From Vitis vinifera (lineage: Eukaryota > Streptophyta > Magnoliopsida > Vitales > Vitaceae), in the NCBI RefSeq assembly GCF_030704535.1, contig NC_081823.1:10714501-10778500 (forward strand): a DNA stretch of 64,000 bases. Reading direction: 5' to 3'. Made by a program: the position numbers and the translations under genes. Of the stretch, positions 26,301-38,593 are shown piece after piece. The notes below the pieces were generated by a model that made no database searches, was not told the DNA's origin, and was given only the letters and a program-made list of their open reading frames with translations. The number at the start of each line of letters is the position of its first letter. Within the stretch, counting starts at the first letter, position 1.

Positions 26301-27384
26301 GTGCTTATTAATTTTTTTTAAATATTTAATTTCTTTTTAAGAAAGAATACCTTTTAATTTAAAGTCGCTTCTAAGATAAAATCGTTTTTAAGAGTGATTG
26401 TCAAATACACTTTTAAAATGTATTTAATAACATTTTTAGTGAAAGTTTTTTTTCAAAAAATATTTTCTTTTAAATCATATTTTTTTTTAAAATCATATTT
26501 TTTTTTTCAAAAAATACTATAAGTGATTTTTTAATATTAAAAGTGATTTTTTATATTTTTAAAATTATTTTATAAAATTTTTCAAATATCTAATTTTTTC
26601 TCAAAAACATGTTTTAAACTAAAAACATTTTCTATCATTACTAAAATCACTATCAAATATAAACAAAAATTTAAAAAAGTATTTTTAATCTTTCTAATAT
26701 GTAAAAATTTTATTTTTTAAATATTAAAAATTTTATTTTTTAAAATCACTCTCTATCGTCAAAATTGAAAATCTTGAATTTTGACTGGCTCTATTAACTT
26801 ATGGAAGAAAGTAGGAGTGTGGACACAGCTAGCCTCCCTCCTTTTTGTTAAACGTCTTTAATGAGATTAAAGGCTAGGCAGACCTACATATGCTTTGTGA
26901 GATACATGAGGCTAAAGGCTTGTGTGGGACTCGTACTAGGTGTATTACTTGGGGAACAAGTGGTATTGTTTTTGGTCTAATCAGATAAAAGCCCTTTCAT
27001 TAGTCAATTTATTTGTTTGTGAGACAAAGGCCATGGAGCCATGGGAGGATACCGTGGCCACCACGCCTTCCTTCAAAGCTGCCTCTGCCTGCCCCAATCT
27101 CTCTCAATTTCTCACCACACCCACCAACTCACGTATGACTTGAGGTTTTCTTTTTTCTCCCCTTTTTTTGGGTTTTGACATTCGGAACCGACCCCCATTT
27201 CAGGGAAAGCAATGGCTATCACCAACACTCTGTAAAGAAAGCGTGGTGGAGACATTTGTGGTACAAAAGCTTTCATGTAGGCCTTCTTTTTCAAGTGTAT
27301 TCCGGATTCATTTTCTCAAAATTAAACAAATTGGAAAACATGTTGAATAACCATAAAATTATTTTCTTTTTTTATTCTTAAAAA

Positions 27385-27700
27385 TATTGGCATTTCCGGT
27401 TTTTAGAATAAAAAATTTAAAAATATGTTTGATAATCGAAAATTTGTTTTCTATTTTTTATTTTAAAAAAAATGATGTTTTTAAATAATCTTTTAATTGT
27501 TTTCATTTCTTTTTAAGTTAAATAATTATATAAATATATATAATTATTAAAAATAAAATTTCAACTATAAAAGTTATTTTTAAAATATAGTTAAAAATAT
27601 TTTAAGTTCCAAATAGACTTTTATTTTACAAAACATCATATAACAATTTTTAAAAACTATTTTTCATAATTATCCTAAAAATCAATTGCCAAACAGGATC
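27385..27700 (+). repeat. AT-rich dispersed repeat, copy 1 (MITE-like)
   Basis: Shares the order of motifs TATGTTTGATAAT, ATGATGTTTTTAAATAAT, TTGTTTTCATTTC, AAATAGACTTTTATTTTAC and GCCAAACAGG with 48610-48960 and 55715-56035. The ACCAAACAG-like end resembles the ends of plant hAT- or Harbinger-type MITEs. No coding content; boundaries approximate. Confidence 0.5.
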
Positions 27701-27719
27701 ATGATATTTTCAAATGATA

Positions 27720-27960
27720 TTTTTTTTAGTTATTTTTACTTAATTATTTAGGATGATTTAAAAAAAATAATTATATGAAATATGATTAAAAATAAAGTAT
27801 TAAATATAAAAATTATTTTTAAAATACATCTAAAAACATTAAAAATAAATTAAAAATATTTTAATTTTTCATATATACTTGTATTCTACAAAACATTATA
27901 AATAGTTTTTAAAAACTATTCTTAAGAATTATTTCTTTGAACTATTTTAAAAAACATTTC
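27720..27960 (+). repeat. AT-rich dispersed repeat, partial copy 2
   Basis: Second partial copy immediately downstream of copy 1. It repeats the block AATTATATGAAATATGATTAAAAATAAAGTA through CATATATACTTGTATTCTAC and AAAACTATTCTTAAG, corresponding to the 3' half of the unit. The two copies are in the same orientation. Confidence 0.45.
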
Positions 27961-29996
27961 CTACATAGAACCGTAACTTTTACAATTGCTTCTAGTTTTT
28001 CAATTCATAGGAGATGTGAACACATTTTAGGAATTAGCCAAGTTTGGTGGCATTAGGAATTAGCAAGTTTGGAAGCTTGTACACGAATGGTAACATTTAC
28101 TATAATACATTCCTAAATGGATTTTTTTCTAACTTTTTTTTTCTTTGTTAAATATTGCCTCTCCATATTTAAGATCACATTTGATTTGAATTCTTAAAAA
28201 AATATTATTTTTTTTAAAGATATTTATTTACTAATTTTAGCAAAAAAAAATGATGTAATAATCTAAGCATCGTTACATCTAATAAAAGTTAAATTTTAAC
28301 GAGTACAATTATTTCATAACCATCTAACATTAAATCATATGATTATTTATAATATCACGCATAGCTCTTTTTCTTTTTTAAATAACTGGTATAAATATTT
28401 GTTCTAAGGCATATTTTTAGTGTAATAGATTATTTATGTACTTGAAAATTATAATTTGAAAAATACGTTATCATAATCTATTTATATATGATTACGTTTA
28501 ATAGTGATTTTATGAAGTATTTCTAATTTTTTTAATACTTAAAAAATAAAAAAAATAAAAATGTTAAAAAACTAAAAAAACCGCTTCCTTAAATCACTCC
28601 TATATATATACACACACCGTTCTTTGTTCTAATTTATTGTCTTATGATAGCATTTTAAAAAGCACCTCAGGTGTGCTTATGTTTGTTTGTTTAAGTTATT
28701 AGAATTTAGATAAATACTTTATCATGTCTTGGTGTTCTAAGTCAATAAATTAATTATCACATTTTCTTTAAAGTAACTCGTGTAGACCTTTTTAGGGTTT
28801 AAAAGGATGTTATTTTTTTAAGATACCTTTTCCATAGGTAACTTCACCTCGGGTTTTGCAAACGGTTTTTTTTTACTTAGATTTTAGTTTTTTATTTTAT
28901 TTTTTCTTTTAAAAAATAAAAAATAAGTCACGATTCAAATTTTTTATAAAATGCAAATTTTCACTTATCAGGAAATAGGATCATCGTAAAATAGGGACAC
29001 ATGTGAAAAATGTTACACAAATTTATTCTTATCCATTTTCTTTTCTCACTGTATTGGTCCAAAATATTTTTCTCTTTATGAGATAAAGGGCCCCATTCTT
29101 TATCTCCTCAATTGTACGGTCACCTAAAACTTTTATTCTTTTTCTTTCCTTTCATCTACTTGTATTTTTTTTCCTTTTATATATATTTCATCATAAATAA
29201 AAAAGGGAAAAGGGGAAAAGGGAAAGAAAAAAAAAGAAAGTTAAAGGAGATAAAGTAAGAATTCGTGGGGTTTTGAGGGTGGCTGTGGAGTGGATAAAGA
29301 AAAGAACACAGATATATATATATATAAAATAAATTTTAAAAATTTATATTTTTTTTCAATTTTTAAAAATAAATTTATAAAATTGAAAACAATTTTATTT
29401 TCAATTTTCAATTTATATAAATTTATATAGATAACAATTTTTAGAGAATAAATAAAAGATGTTTTTAACTATTTTTCAAAACCAAAAAGAAAATATAGAA
29501 GAATTAAAAAATTATATATATATATAAAAAAAACTAAACATGATATATTTATTCTTCTTCTCTCCCCAACCCAATACTGATACAAAATTTTTTAAAACAT
29601 GATATTCCTTTAAATATATTTTTTTTGTAAATTTTCTTTAATTTCTTTAAAATTTTTCATTACACAAATAAATTCTAAATTAAATTATAGTAGATATATA
29701 ACATTTATTAAATTTTAAAAATAATTTGAAACTCAAAAATTAATTTAATTAATACTAAAAATTCATGAAACTTAAGAACATTTAAAATATATATATATTA
29801 TAGATCAAAATTTATTTTGAATGATTTTATTAGTTTCTTTTTGCATATAATAAAATTCTTGCAAATTTTTTCACTAAACAAATAAATTTTAAATCAAATA
29901 AGGTTGAATGTATATGATTTATTAACTAGACTAGTAATTTTTAGTTATAATTTGAAATTTAAATAGTGATTCAATTAATACTAGAAATTTATGAAT

Positions 29997-30300
29997 TTTT
30001 GTAAATGAAATGTGAATTTCACCACTTAAAACCCTCTTACTAAACAACATAATAAGTTTTCCATTAATGTTTTTCATTAATATCAATAAATAGAGGCATG
30101 AAGACTTATACGAGGCCTATAAAAAGGTCTCCATCTATTGTACAAATCTATCATGGAGCAAGAAAGAAATTCTCTTTCTCTCGTTCTCCTTGTCTTTCAT
30201 TCTTTCATTCTTTCAACTCTATTAATTAACTTTCATTCTCCGCAGAAATAGATATCATATTGAAACTATGAATGAAGATAATATAGAATATTTTTACATT
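29997..30300 (+). repeat. 5' LTR of copia C
   Basis: Aligns with 33733 onward, including ATCACCACTTAAAACC-like sequence, AACAACATAATAAGTT, and GAGGCCTATAAAAAGGT, which looks like the TATA region (CTATAAAAA). The 3' boundary is uncertain because similarity fades after about 30250 and the internal deletion may have removed the LTR end. Confidence 0.75.
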
Positions 30301-33300
30301 ACTTACATTATATTTGACCATAAGCTTATAATGGAAAAACTCTTGGCTTTATCCTTTGGGTTGTATCATACAACTATAAAGTCTATTGAATCGTATGTTG
30401 TCGTGAACCAGAAGTTCAACAACTCAAAAGTTTTTGTTCTTTGGCATGACAGATTAGGTCACTTAGGGTCTTTAATGATGCATCAAATAATCGAACACTC
30501 ACATGGGCATTCACTAAAGAACCAAAAGATTTTTTTGCCCCATGAATACTCATGTGTTGCTTGCTTACAAGGTAAATTGATAGTCATGCCATCTTTTACT
30601 AAAATCATATTTGAGTCACCAGTGTTTTTAGAAAGAATACATGGTGACATATGTGGGCTTATCCATCCACCATATGGACCATTTTGTTATTTTATGATCT
30701 TAATAGATGCATTTACTAGGTAGTCATATGTTTATATCTTTTCTACACGTAATGTTATATTTTCTAGGCTTCTTGCACAAACGATCATATTACAAGCACA
30801 ATTTTCAAATTATTCAATTAAGACAATACGTCTTGATAATGCTGACGAATTTACTTCTCAAACATTCATTGACTATTGCATGTCACTATGAATAAATATT
30901 GAGCATCCTATTGCTCATACTCATACCCAAAATGGTTTAGCATAATCCTTTATCAAATGTCTTCAATTAATAGTTCGACCATTACTAATGAAAACCAAGT
31001 TACTTACTTTTACATAGGGACATGCTATTATGTATGTTGTAGCTTTAGTATGTATTTGATCTACAACTTACCATGAATACTTATTTTCACAACTCGTGCT
31101 TGTAAAACAACCAAATATCTCTCATTTACGAACCTTCGGTTGTACAGTATATGTACCAATTGCACCTACACAACACACCAAAATGGCCCCCCAATGAAGA
31201 CTTAGCATTATTGTAAGTTTTGATTCTTCATCTATCATAAGATATCTTAAATATTTGACAAACAATGTTTTTACATCCCGCTTTGTGAATTGTCATTTTA
31301 ATCAGTGTTTTTCTTGTCATTAGGAGGAGAAAATTTGATTCCTAAATAATGACGAGAAATTACTTGGAATGCATCTACTAGGTCCCATCTTCATCCTCGT
31401 ACAAATCAATGTGAATTAGAAGTTTAAAGGATCATTTATTTGCAAAATATTACAGATCAATTACTAGATGCATTGATACAAAGAAAGTGACAAAATCACA
31501 TACCCCGGCTACAAATACTCCAACACGAATTGATGTCCTTGTAGGACAGTTAACAAATTAATTTAAGATAAGCTTAAAGCGTGGTAAACCTGTCAACTCA
31601 ATGATATAACTCCTTGGGAGAGAATAACACAAGGAAAACTTGGCATTCTAGAAGAGATCATCAAAATGATTGATTAGTCTAAAATTGATAAATTTATAGC
31701 CTCATAAGAGGTACAAATAATACAAAAAGCCCCTAAAGAGGCACAGGTACCTAAAAATTGTGAGATCTTAGTAAGTTATGTACACACAAGAGACAAATGA
31801 GATCGAAATGATATTGTTTTTAACAATATTTTTGTTTTCCAAATGGCCTTTGATATCATAAGAAATAATGACGATCACGAACCACAAAATGTGGAAGAAT
31901 GCCGACATAGAAATGATTGACCAAAATGGAAATAAACTATGCAAGTAGAATTAAACTCATTAACAAAATAAGAAGTTTTTGGACCTGTAGTCCAAACACT
32001 TAAAGATGTAAAGTCTATTGGGTACAAATGGGTATTTGTATGAAAGCGCAATAAGAATAATAAGATTAAAAGATATAAAGCGCGATTAGTAGCACAAGGT
32101 TTCTCGTAGAGACTTGCTATTGACTATGAGGAAACAAACTCTCTCGACATAGATGTAATCACATTTCATTTCTTAATTAGTTTGATAGTCTTAAAAGAAC
32201 TAGATATGCATCTCATGAATGTTATTACGACATATTTATATGGATCCATGGATAATGATATATACATGAAAATCCCTAAATTATTTAAATTGCCTAAAAC
32301 AAATAGTACAAAATCTCTAAGCATGTACTCAATCAAGTTACAACAATCCTTGTATGGATTAAAGCAATCCGAACGCATGTGGTACAATCATCATAGTGAA
32401 TACTTACTAAAAAAATGGTATATAAATAATCCTATATGTCCATGCATCTGCATTAAGAAATCAGAAATTGGATTTGCAATTATTGTAGTGTATGTTGATG
32501 ACTTAAATCTTGTTGGAGCTTTTGAAGAGCTCACAAGAACAACAAATTACTTGAAAAAGGAATTTGAGATGAAGGATCTAGGAAAAACAAAATTTTGTCT
32601 CGGCCCGCAGATCGAACATTTTCCAAATGGAGTTTTAGTACATCAATCAACATATATTAAAAAAAAATTGAAGTGTTTTTATATGGATCAAGCGTATCCT
32701 TTAAATTCTCCAATGGTTGTCCAATCACTTGATGTGAAAAATGACTAATTTTGTCCTTACAAAAAGGGTGAAGAATTACTTGGTCCTAAAGTACCATATT
32801 TTAGTATTATTGGTGCACTTATGTGTATTGCCAATTGTACACGCCCATAGATTGTTTTTTCTATCAATTTACTAGCAAGATCTAGTTCCGTTCCAACTCG
32901 AACATATTGGAATGGTATCAAATATATATTGCGCTATCTTCGCGGAACTACCGATATGGGTCCATTTTACTCAAGGGAATCAAAGTAACAATTGCTTGGA
33001 TATGCAGATGCATGATGCCTTTTAGATACACATAAAGCTAGATCACAAACATGGTGTGTGTTTCATTACAATGGTATTGTTATTTTATGGAGATCTATTA
33101 AACAAATAATAGTGGTCATATTATCAAATTATTCAGAAATACTTGCAATTCATGAAGCAAGTTGTGAATGTATATGACTAAAATCTATGATCCAACATAT
33201 TTAGGAAACATGTATACTCTTTTCTATCAAATATGACTCAACAATATTATTTAAAGATAATGTTGCATGCATTGCACATATTAAAGGGGGTTATATTAAA

Positions 33301-33490
33301 GGAGATATAACTAAACACATTTCACCAAAATTCTTTTATACACATGAACTTCAAAAGAGTGGTGAAATTGATGTGTAATAAATACGCTCAAGTGATAATC
33401 TAGCAGATTTATTCACAAAATCATTGTCAACCTCAACATTCAAGAAATTAATACACAAGATTGGAATGTTCAACTCAATGATATCGACAT
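30268..33490 (+). pseudogene. copia C pol remnant (integrase-RT-RNase H)
   Basis: 30268-30723 encodes a GAG-pre-integrase and early integrase: VLWHDRLGH, then CVACLQGK and ERIHGDICG with the first catalytic Asp region. Integrase continues with stops to about 31300 (LDNADEFTSQTF, then HTHTQNGLA). RT spans roughly 31880-32750; the frame at 32182-32748 includes NVITTYLYGSMDNDIYMKIP and an intact YVDD box (VYVDDLNLVG). RNase H follows at about 33000-33450 (LLGYADA, KDNVACIAHIKGGYI, DNLADLFTKSL) with several stops. Element order and motifs are those of Ty1/copia; the copy cannot make a complete polyprotein. Confidence 0.87.
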
Positions 33491-33732
33491 AAGGGAGAGT
33501 ATTCTTGTAAAAGGGTGTTAGTGTACTATATTTTTTTTCCCTTTGTTTAGGTTTTGTCCCATTAAGTTTTATTGGTTAGGTTTTTAATAATGTAGTCCTA
33601 ACAGACCAAGAGTAAATAATTATAAGAATATTGTACTTTTTTTTTCCTTCGCTAGGTTTTTTCCATAAGGTTTTTTACTAGTAAGGTTTTAATGAGGCAT
33701 ATTCTTTAGTGTGGTGGACATCCAATGGGGAG

Positions 33733-34060
33733 TGTTGTAAATGAAATGTAAATATCACCACTTAAAACCCCCTTATTAAACAACATAATAAGTTCTTCAT
33801 TAATATCAGTAAATAAAGGAATTAATGGAAGGCTTATATGAGGCCTATAAAAAGGTTTTCATCTTTGGTACAAATCCATCATGGAATAAGAAAGAAATTC
33901 TCTCTCTCATTCTTTCTAACTCTCATTCTCCCTATCTTTCATTCTTTCAATTTTCTTAATTCTTTTCTATGATTTTTTCCTCCTCATTATGTATATTATT
34001 AAAATAATATATAGTTGTCTCTACTTTTACTTACATTGCATTTATCCTCGTTTTACAACA
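33733..34060 (+). repeat. 3' LTR of copia C
   Basis: 328 bp, from TGTTGTAAATG to TTTTACAACA, with perfect 8-bp inverted ends. It is preceded by a purine-rich stretch and contains AGGCCTATAAAAAGG (TATA-like). It is followed by the TGAAT target duplication. Confidence 0.88.
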
Positions 34061-34065
34061 TGAAT

Positions 34066-35240
34066 AAAATTGTCTACAAGGATTCTATTATTTCTTTTCT
34101 ACACATGATTATATCTTTAATAATTTTTCTTACTAGAGAAACAAATTGCAATTCAAACAACACTTTGTATAACATTTATTAATGAGTTTAATAATTTTTA
34201 AAATTAATTTAAAACTCAAAAAATAAATTTAATTACTACAAAAAATAGACTAAAATTGATATATTATGAGTCATAACTAAACCGATTCTTTTATATATAT
34301 ATATATATATATCATTTTAAATAAAATATTATTAAAAATTATTATTATTATTATTATTTGTGATAAAAAAATCAATTATGTTTTTACAAAGATGTAACTA
34401 TTGAATGTTATAACATATACTAACATAGTATATTTTGTTTAAAAAAAAAATATAATTTATGGCTTTATTATAATATTACTATCATATTTTATTTAAAATT
34501 ATTTATTTTTAAATTTATTTATAATCATAAAATTATTTTCATTTTGAATAAGACTTTAATTGAATTTAGTCAATATCATATAAATTAAATTTACAATATT
34601 TTTACAAAATCAAAATAAAAAATTATTTTTAAGAACAGTTTATCAAAACATGTTTTTGTTATGCATTTTCTTAAATTATTTTTAAAAATAGCTTCTCAAA
34701 CACTTTTATTTTAATAAAATATATTTTATTTTTCAACTTAAAAATAGTTTTTAAAAATAATAATAAAAAAACATAATGGAATCTATTTCCACAAGTCACC
34801 TCATTTCATCCCTAATGTCCTCTTCGTAGGTAACACAATTTTTTTTTTCCATACCAAACAAAATTATATTTGAATTTGAAAGGGAAGTAAAATTTCTACT
34901 TTTGCCTCAAAGGTTTCAAAAATGAAAAGACAAGAAAAGAAAAAAAAAAAAAAAAAGAGAAGAAAAGTGAGGCTAGGAGGGTAGGAGTCGTGGGACAGAA
35001 GGACAAGAGGAGAGAGGATGAAGAACGGGACGTGTGGAATTGGTTGTTTAAATTAAAGGGAAGGGTGTTGTACGCATTCAACCAACCTGTAGCTGTGATT
35101 ACGTGAGAGGGATGTCATGGGCACAAGGCCCAATCAGATAATGTAACTGAAGCATCAACCGCCTCACCTCAGCCCGCCTCTTTCCTCTTCCCTTCTTTAT
35201 CTGTCATTACTTATCCTCCATTATCTCCATGCATACACCC
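34066..35240. other. AT-rich spacer and presumed promoter of the RraA-like gene
   Basis: 34066-34780 is AT-rich low-complexity DNA with a TA run near 34290 and a TTA run near 34340. From about 34900 the sequence becomes less AT-biased and leads into the transcribed region of the RraA-like gene. No gene was found. Confidence 0.5.
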
Positions 35241-35323
35241 ACCACCCTACACACCTCTCAGATTATTCATTCACCAAATCCTTCTATGAAATAAAACTTC
35301 TTTCTGTTCATCATTCTCCACTG

Positions 35324-36926
35324 GTAAGCATCTAGTTTGCATCTCTCTTTTGCTTTTTTTTTTTCTTCTGTAGCATTCTTCTTGGGTCAATATCAAGTAC
35401 TAATATCTTAATCAGAGTGTGGTGGGGGTTAGAATCTTTTTCCTTTCCCACTGAATATATAATTAATTGATTCCCAATTGCTGACTGTTGGATTAGAGAT
35501 GTTAGTTGGGTTAGCTTTAAAGTCTTCGTTTTACAGTAATTTTATAATCCTATGTGAATTTTGCTATGGAAGCAAATGAATTTTCCCCCTTTCCTACCGT
35601 GCTAGTTCTAGGTGGTTGATATGAATCAGCATAGAGATGCAATGAGACTCTATTTCTGAACAGGTATTCAGCAAGACAAGCATGTCCCACAAACGAAGAC
35701 AATTGCAGATCTTGGTATCTTTCTATCAGTTTCTTACATGGGTATTTCAAAATTTAAAATGAATGAAGCAGACCCACTTCATAAAATTGTAAAATTGGGC
35801 ACTTCAAAAACCTAGGAATATCCTCAAAACTAAGGAGGTAGGAATCCATGGATGTTGATGCCAATTTCCAATAGTTTGGAGGAGTGGTATTGTTGTTGGT
35901 AGCAATAACTCATTCAGAAGTATAATATTAGCTCAAGCAATTCTCCATACGCCATTTTCAGTCATTAGCTAGTAATTGACGTTTTCCATAGCAGTAGATG
36001 AAATGTAGAGGTTCCGGATTAGTTGAATGAAATCCTTGATGTTGCTTGGGTTGAGAATTTCATATATGTTAGCTGTTGTAGCTTGTAAGTAACCTTCTGT
36101 AGAAATGAAACCTGTGACCTTGGAAGGTCCAAACAGCCCTTGGTGCATGTATTTGGGTAAAATACATTGACTTGGATTACTGTCTAGTCTGTCTTTATTT
36201 TAATTTACATGGGAGAAGTAAAGTATCAACTTCTAGGTTTATTTCCTCTGGGTTTCTGAACTTGGTCCAAAGTAATGAAAGAAGGCCAGACATGGTTGTC
36301 TGTCTTGTTCCCCTTTAAGCAGGACAATTCCTCTGATAATATTTATGCCTTTGCATAAATATTACTTTTAACCAGTCCTTAAACTTCAAATAATGTGAAA
36401 ATGTTCATTGGTATCAGAAATATATTTACCTAGCATTGGGGTTTAGATTAATATAAGGGCAATGTGCCACTTATCAGGTCCCAAAAAGAATGCTATATTC
36501 TGTTCTCTGGAACTTGACCATTCTAGGTTTTGATGAGATTCCATGTCTTTGTTAAACTCTAAGAATTGTCTTTTTACCACAGTAGTTCTGATTTTGTCAT
36601 ATAATCTCTCTAAGTAAAGGCAGAATCATGTAGCATACTTGTGCATTGGTGCCTTATAATGGTTCTGAATGCTACCTAAAGTTTGATCTTGGGCACGTAG
36701 TCTGGACATTTGTATTCTATAGGAATGTAGTATATGCATATGGAATGAATACCCACATTTGTGAATTTCTAAATTGGTTGTTTATATCAAACTTATGTAT
36801 TGAGAATCAGAGGAAAAGAGAAAATTATGAAGAAGTTCATGTGACCTGGATGGGCTTGTAATGAAAGGATTCTTTAACTTTTGGGTATTGCATTTGCCAT
36901 GACACTCATAACAGCTATACCTGCAG
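35324..36926 (+). other. 5'-UTR intron of the RraA-like gene
   Basis: A good donor (CTCCACTG|GTAAGC, GT at 35324) and acceptor (CTATACCTGCAG|GATAACAA, AG at 36925-36926) bracket 1603 bp, with the start codon only eight bases into the next exon. No supportable gene lies inside; the frame 36646-36861 shows no domain. Confidence 0.65.
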
Positions 36927-36934
36927 GATAACAA

Positions 36935-37435
36935 ATGGCTGCCTTAGCAACTGCTGAAGTTTGTGATTCAAATGCAGCACATCTGACGAGCGGTGATTTG
37001 CGTGTTTTGCAACCAATCTTCCAGAGTTATGGGCAGTGTCGAGCTTTCTCAGGCCCCATTGTCACACTTAAGGTATTTGAGGACAATGTGTTGGTAAGGG
37101 CGCTTCTTGAAACCAGAGGTGAAGGAAGAGTCCTAGTTATAGATGGTGGAGGAAGCATGAGATGTGCCTTGGTGGGAGGGAATATAGGACAGTTGGCACA
37201 AAATATGGGATGGGCTGGAATTGTGGTGAATGGCTGCATTAGAGATGTAGATGAGATTAAGGATTGTGATATTGGAGTTAGAGCCTTGGGGGCTCATCCC
37301 ATGAAATCAAACAAAAAAGGCATCGGTGAGAAGCATGTCCCTGTTTACATAGCAGGTGCCTTAATTCGTGATGGGGAATGGTTATACGCAGACAGCGACG
37401 GTATTCTAGTCTCAAAATTTGAGCTCTCTCTTTGA
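36935..37435 (+). CDS. RraA-like protein (HMG/oxaloacetate aldolase family)
   Basis: A 166-residue intronless coding sequence, the usual length of plant RraA-like proteins. It carries the family fold signature: VLVIDGGGSMRCALVGGNI at about 67-84, the GGNIGQLA substrate-binding loop (81-88), and GCIRDVDEI with Arg103 and Asp104, the Arg-Asp pair that binds substrate and the divalent metal in HMG aldolases. A final DSDGILV lies near 153-159. Plant members are annotated as putative 4-hydroxy-4-methyl-2-oxoglutarate aldolases that also decarboxylate oxaloacetate; the bacterial relative RraA inhibits RNase E but lacks clear aldolase activity. No transit peptide is evident at the N-terminus, so a cytosolic location is likely. 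The start at 36935 follows directly after a predicted 5'-UTR intron and gives the standard N-terminus (MAALATAEVCDSN). Confidence 0.92.
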   Translation: MAALATAEVCDSNAAHLTSGDLRVLQPIFQSYGQCRAFSGPIVTLKVFEDNVLVRALLETRGEGRVLVIDGGGSMRCALVGGNIGQLAQNMGWAGIVVNGCIRDVDEIKDCDIGVRALGAHPMKSNKKGIGEKHVPVYIAGALIRDGEWLYADSDGILVSKFELSL

Positions 37436-38593
37436 ACCAGCGGTTTCGACTCCCCCACTTAAGTGTTTGATAATATGAAATTGGGTTCTAAATTATCACT
37501 TCATCATTCCCTGATAGCCTATCAGACTATGCATATCAGATTACTTTCATGCTCAACATGTAATAAACCAGAAAGTTCTTGTCCTGCTGTTAGCTATTGC
37601 AGATTCAACATTACTCGCAGCTCCAAACTAATTGTAACAGAGGGTCTCTCTTGATGTTTTAATAAACTTGTGTTTTTCCCTTTCTCTTGTAATAACATTT
37701 CGCCTTCAGCATGTTCTTGTCTTAGTACTCTCTGCATGTTATGTCATTGAGTAACAGCACAATCACACTCTTGGGGCACTCGGTACTGAGGAGCTGTGAT
37801 TAGTAGATGGAACTCTGGGCTTACATGGCGTGGAGTTTAATGTCGACGGGACAACCTGTAAACATGATACTTCACTAGTGTAATTTCTTATTAATGTGAT
37901 ACTACAGGCTGTATGCATTCAGAAAAAGAGGCAAGAAAAATTGTAACATTCTAATGCAGACATACTTGTTGGGATGTAATAATGCTGCTCTTAAGGTGGG
38001 GATGGGTCATTCAAATGACGGCAATATCCATTGTTATCAATCCGTTGCAAGACTTACTAAGTTATATGGTGATGATTCAAATTGAGAGAAAGGACTAGGT
38101 GTCCCACCTTTCCATAAGGCTAGAACAAGTGTTTTGTCACTTTCTGTGAGTGTAGGATTGGTCTGAGTATAAGCACCACCAAGGGTTTCAGTGTGGGAGA
38201 TGAGAACCATCCATGCTATTCATATAAACCTTTCTTAAGAGGAAAATTTCAAAGTAACATGAATAGACTGATTAATCCAACCCAACTTTTGGTAAGCAGT
38301 ACCCAATTCATGTGGGGTATATTTCATTAGCTTCTGTCCAATGGGTAAATATTCCCTCAGAGTCGAATATTGGTTTGGAAAAATAGTCTACTTTTGCTGA
38401 GCTCTCCCAACAGAGCTATCAACAATTGGCAATTAGGATGGGCTTTTGGGGCGTACCTTATCTGTAAGTCATATTTATCCCAATAATTTTCCCTAGCTTG
38501 TTTTCCTTTTAATGTCTTGGATGCCATAGCTATCCGTATAAATCTTAAAAATTTCCTACGTTTTACATACGGGGACTATAGAACAAACTTTTG
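37436..38593 (+). other. 3' flank of RraA-like gene and promoter of F-box gene
   Basis: The first 250 bases are the likely 3' UTR (AATAAA-like TAATAAAC near 37660). The rest, to 38593, is spacer upstream of the F-box gene. The frame 37463-37654 has no domain and is taken as UTR. Confidence 0.5.

Larger units (their letters stand above)
23388..29991. other. AT-rich intergenic region
   Basis: Upstream of the receptor kinase (23388 to about 24000) lies its presumed promoter and 5' UTR, with GA and CT tracts. A more GC-rich patch at about 25170-25400 has short frames on both strands without a recognised domain. From about 26100 the sequence is very AT-rich with low complexity and holds copies of a dispersed AT-rich repeat (listed separately). 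No gene could be supported. Confidence 0.6.
29992..34065 (+). mobile_element. Ty1/copia element C with LTRs and TGAAT target duplication
   Basis: The element proper is 29997-34060, flanked by a perfect 5-bp TGAAT at 29992-29996 and 34061-34065. LTRs match at both ends. The 3' LTR is bounded TGTTGTAA...TTACAACA, an 8-bp inverted terminus, while the 5' LTR start has mutated to TTTTGTAA. The interior holds GAG-pre-integrase, integrase, RT and RNase H remnants on the plus strand, and a purine-rich GGGGAG just before the 3' LTR. Gag and protease are absent: the GAG-pre-integrase frame follows the 5' LTR almost directly. Many stops interrupt pol. It is a dead, internally deleted copy. Confidence 0.9.
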
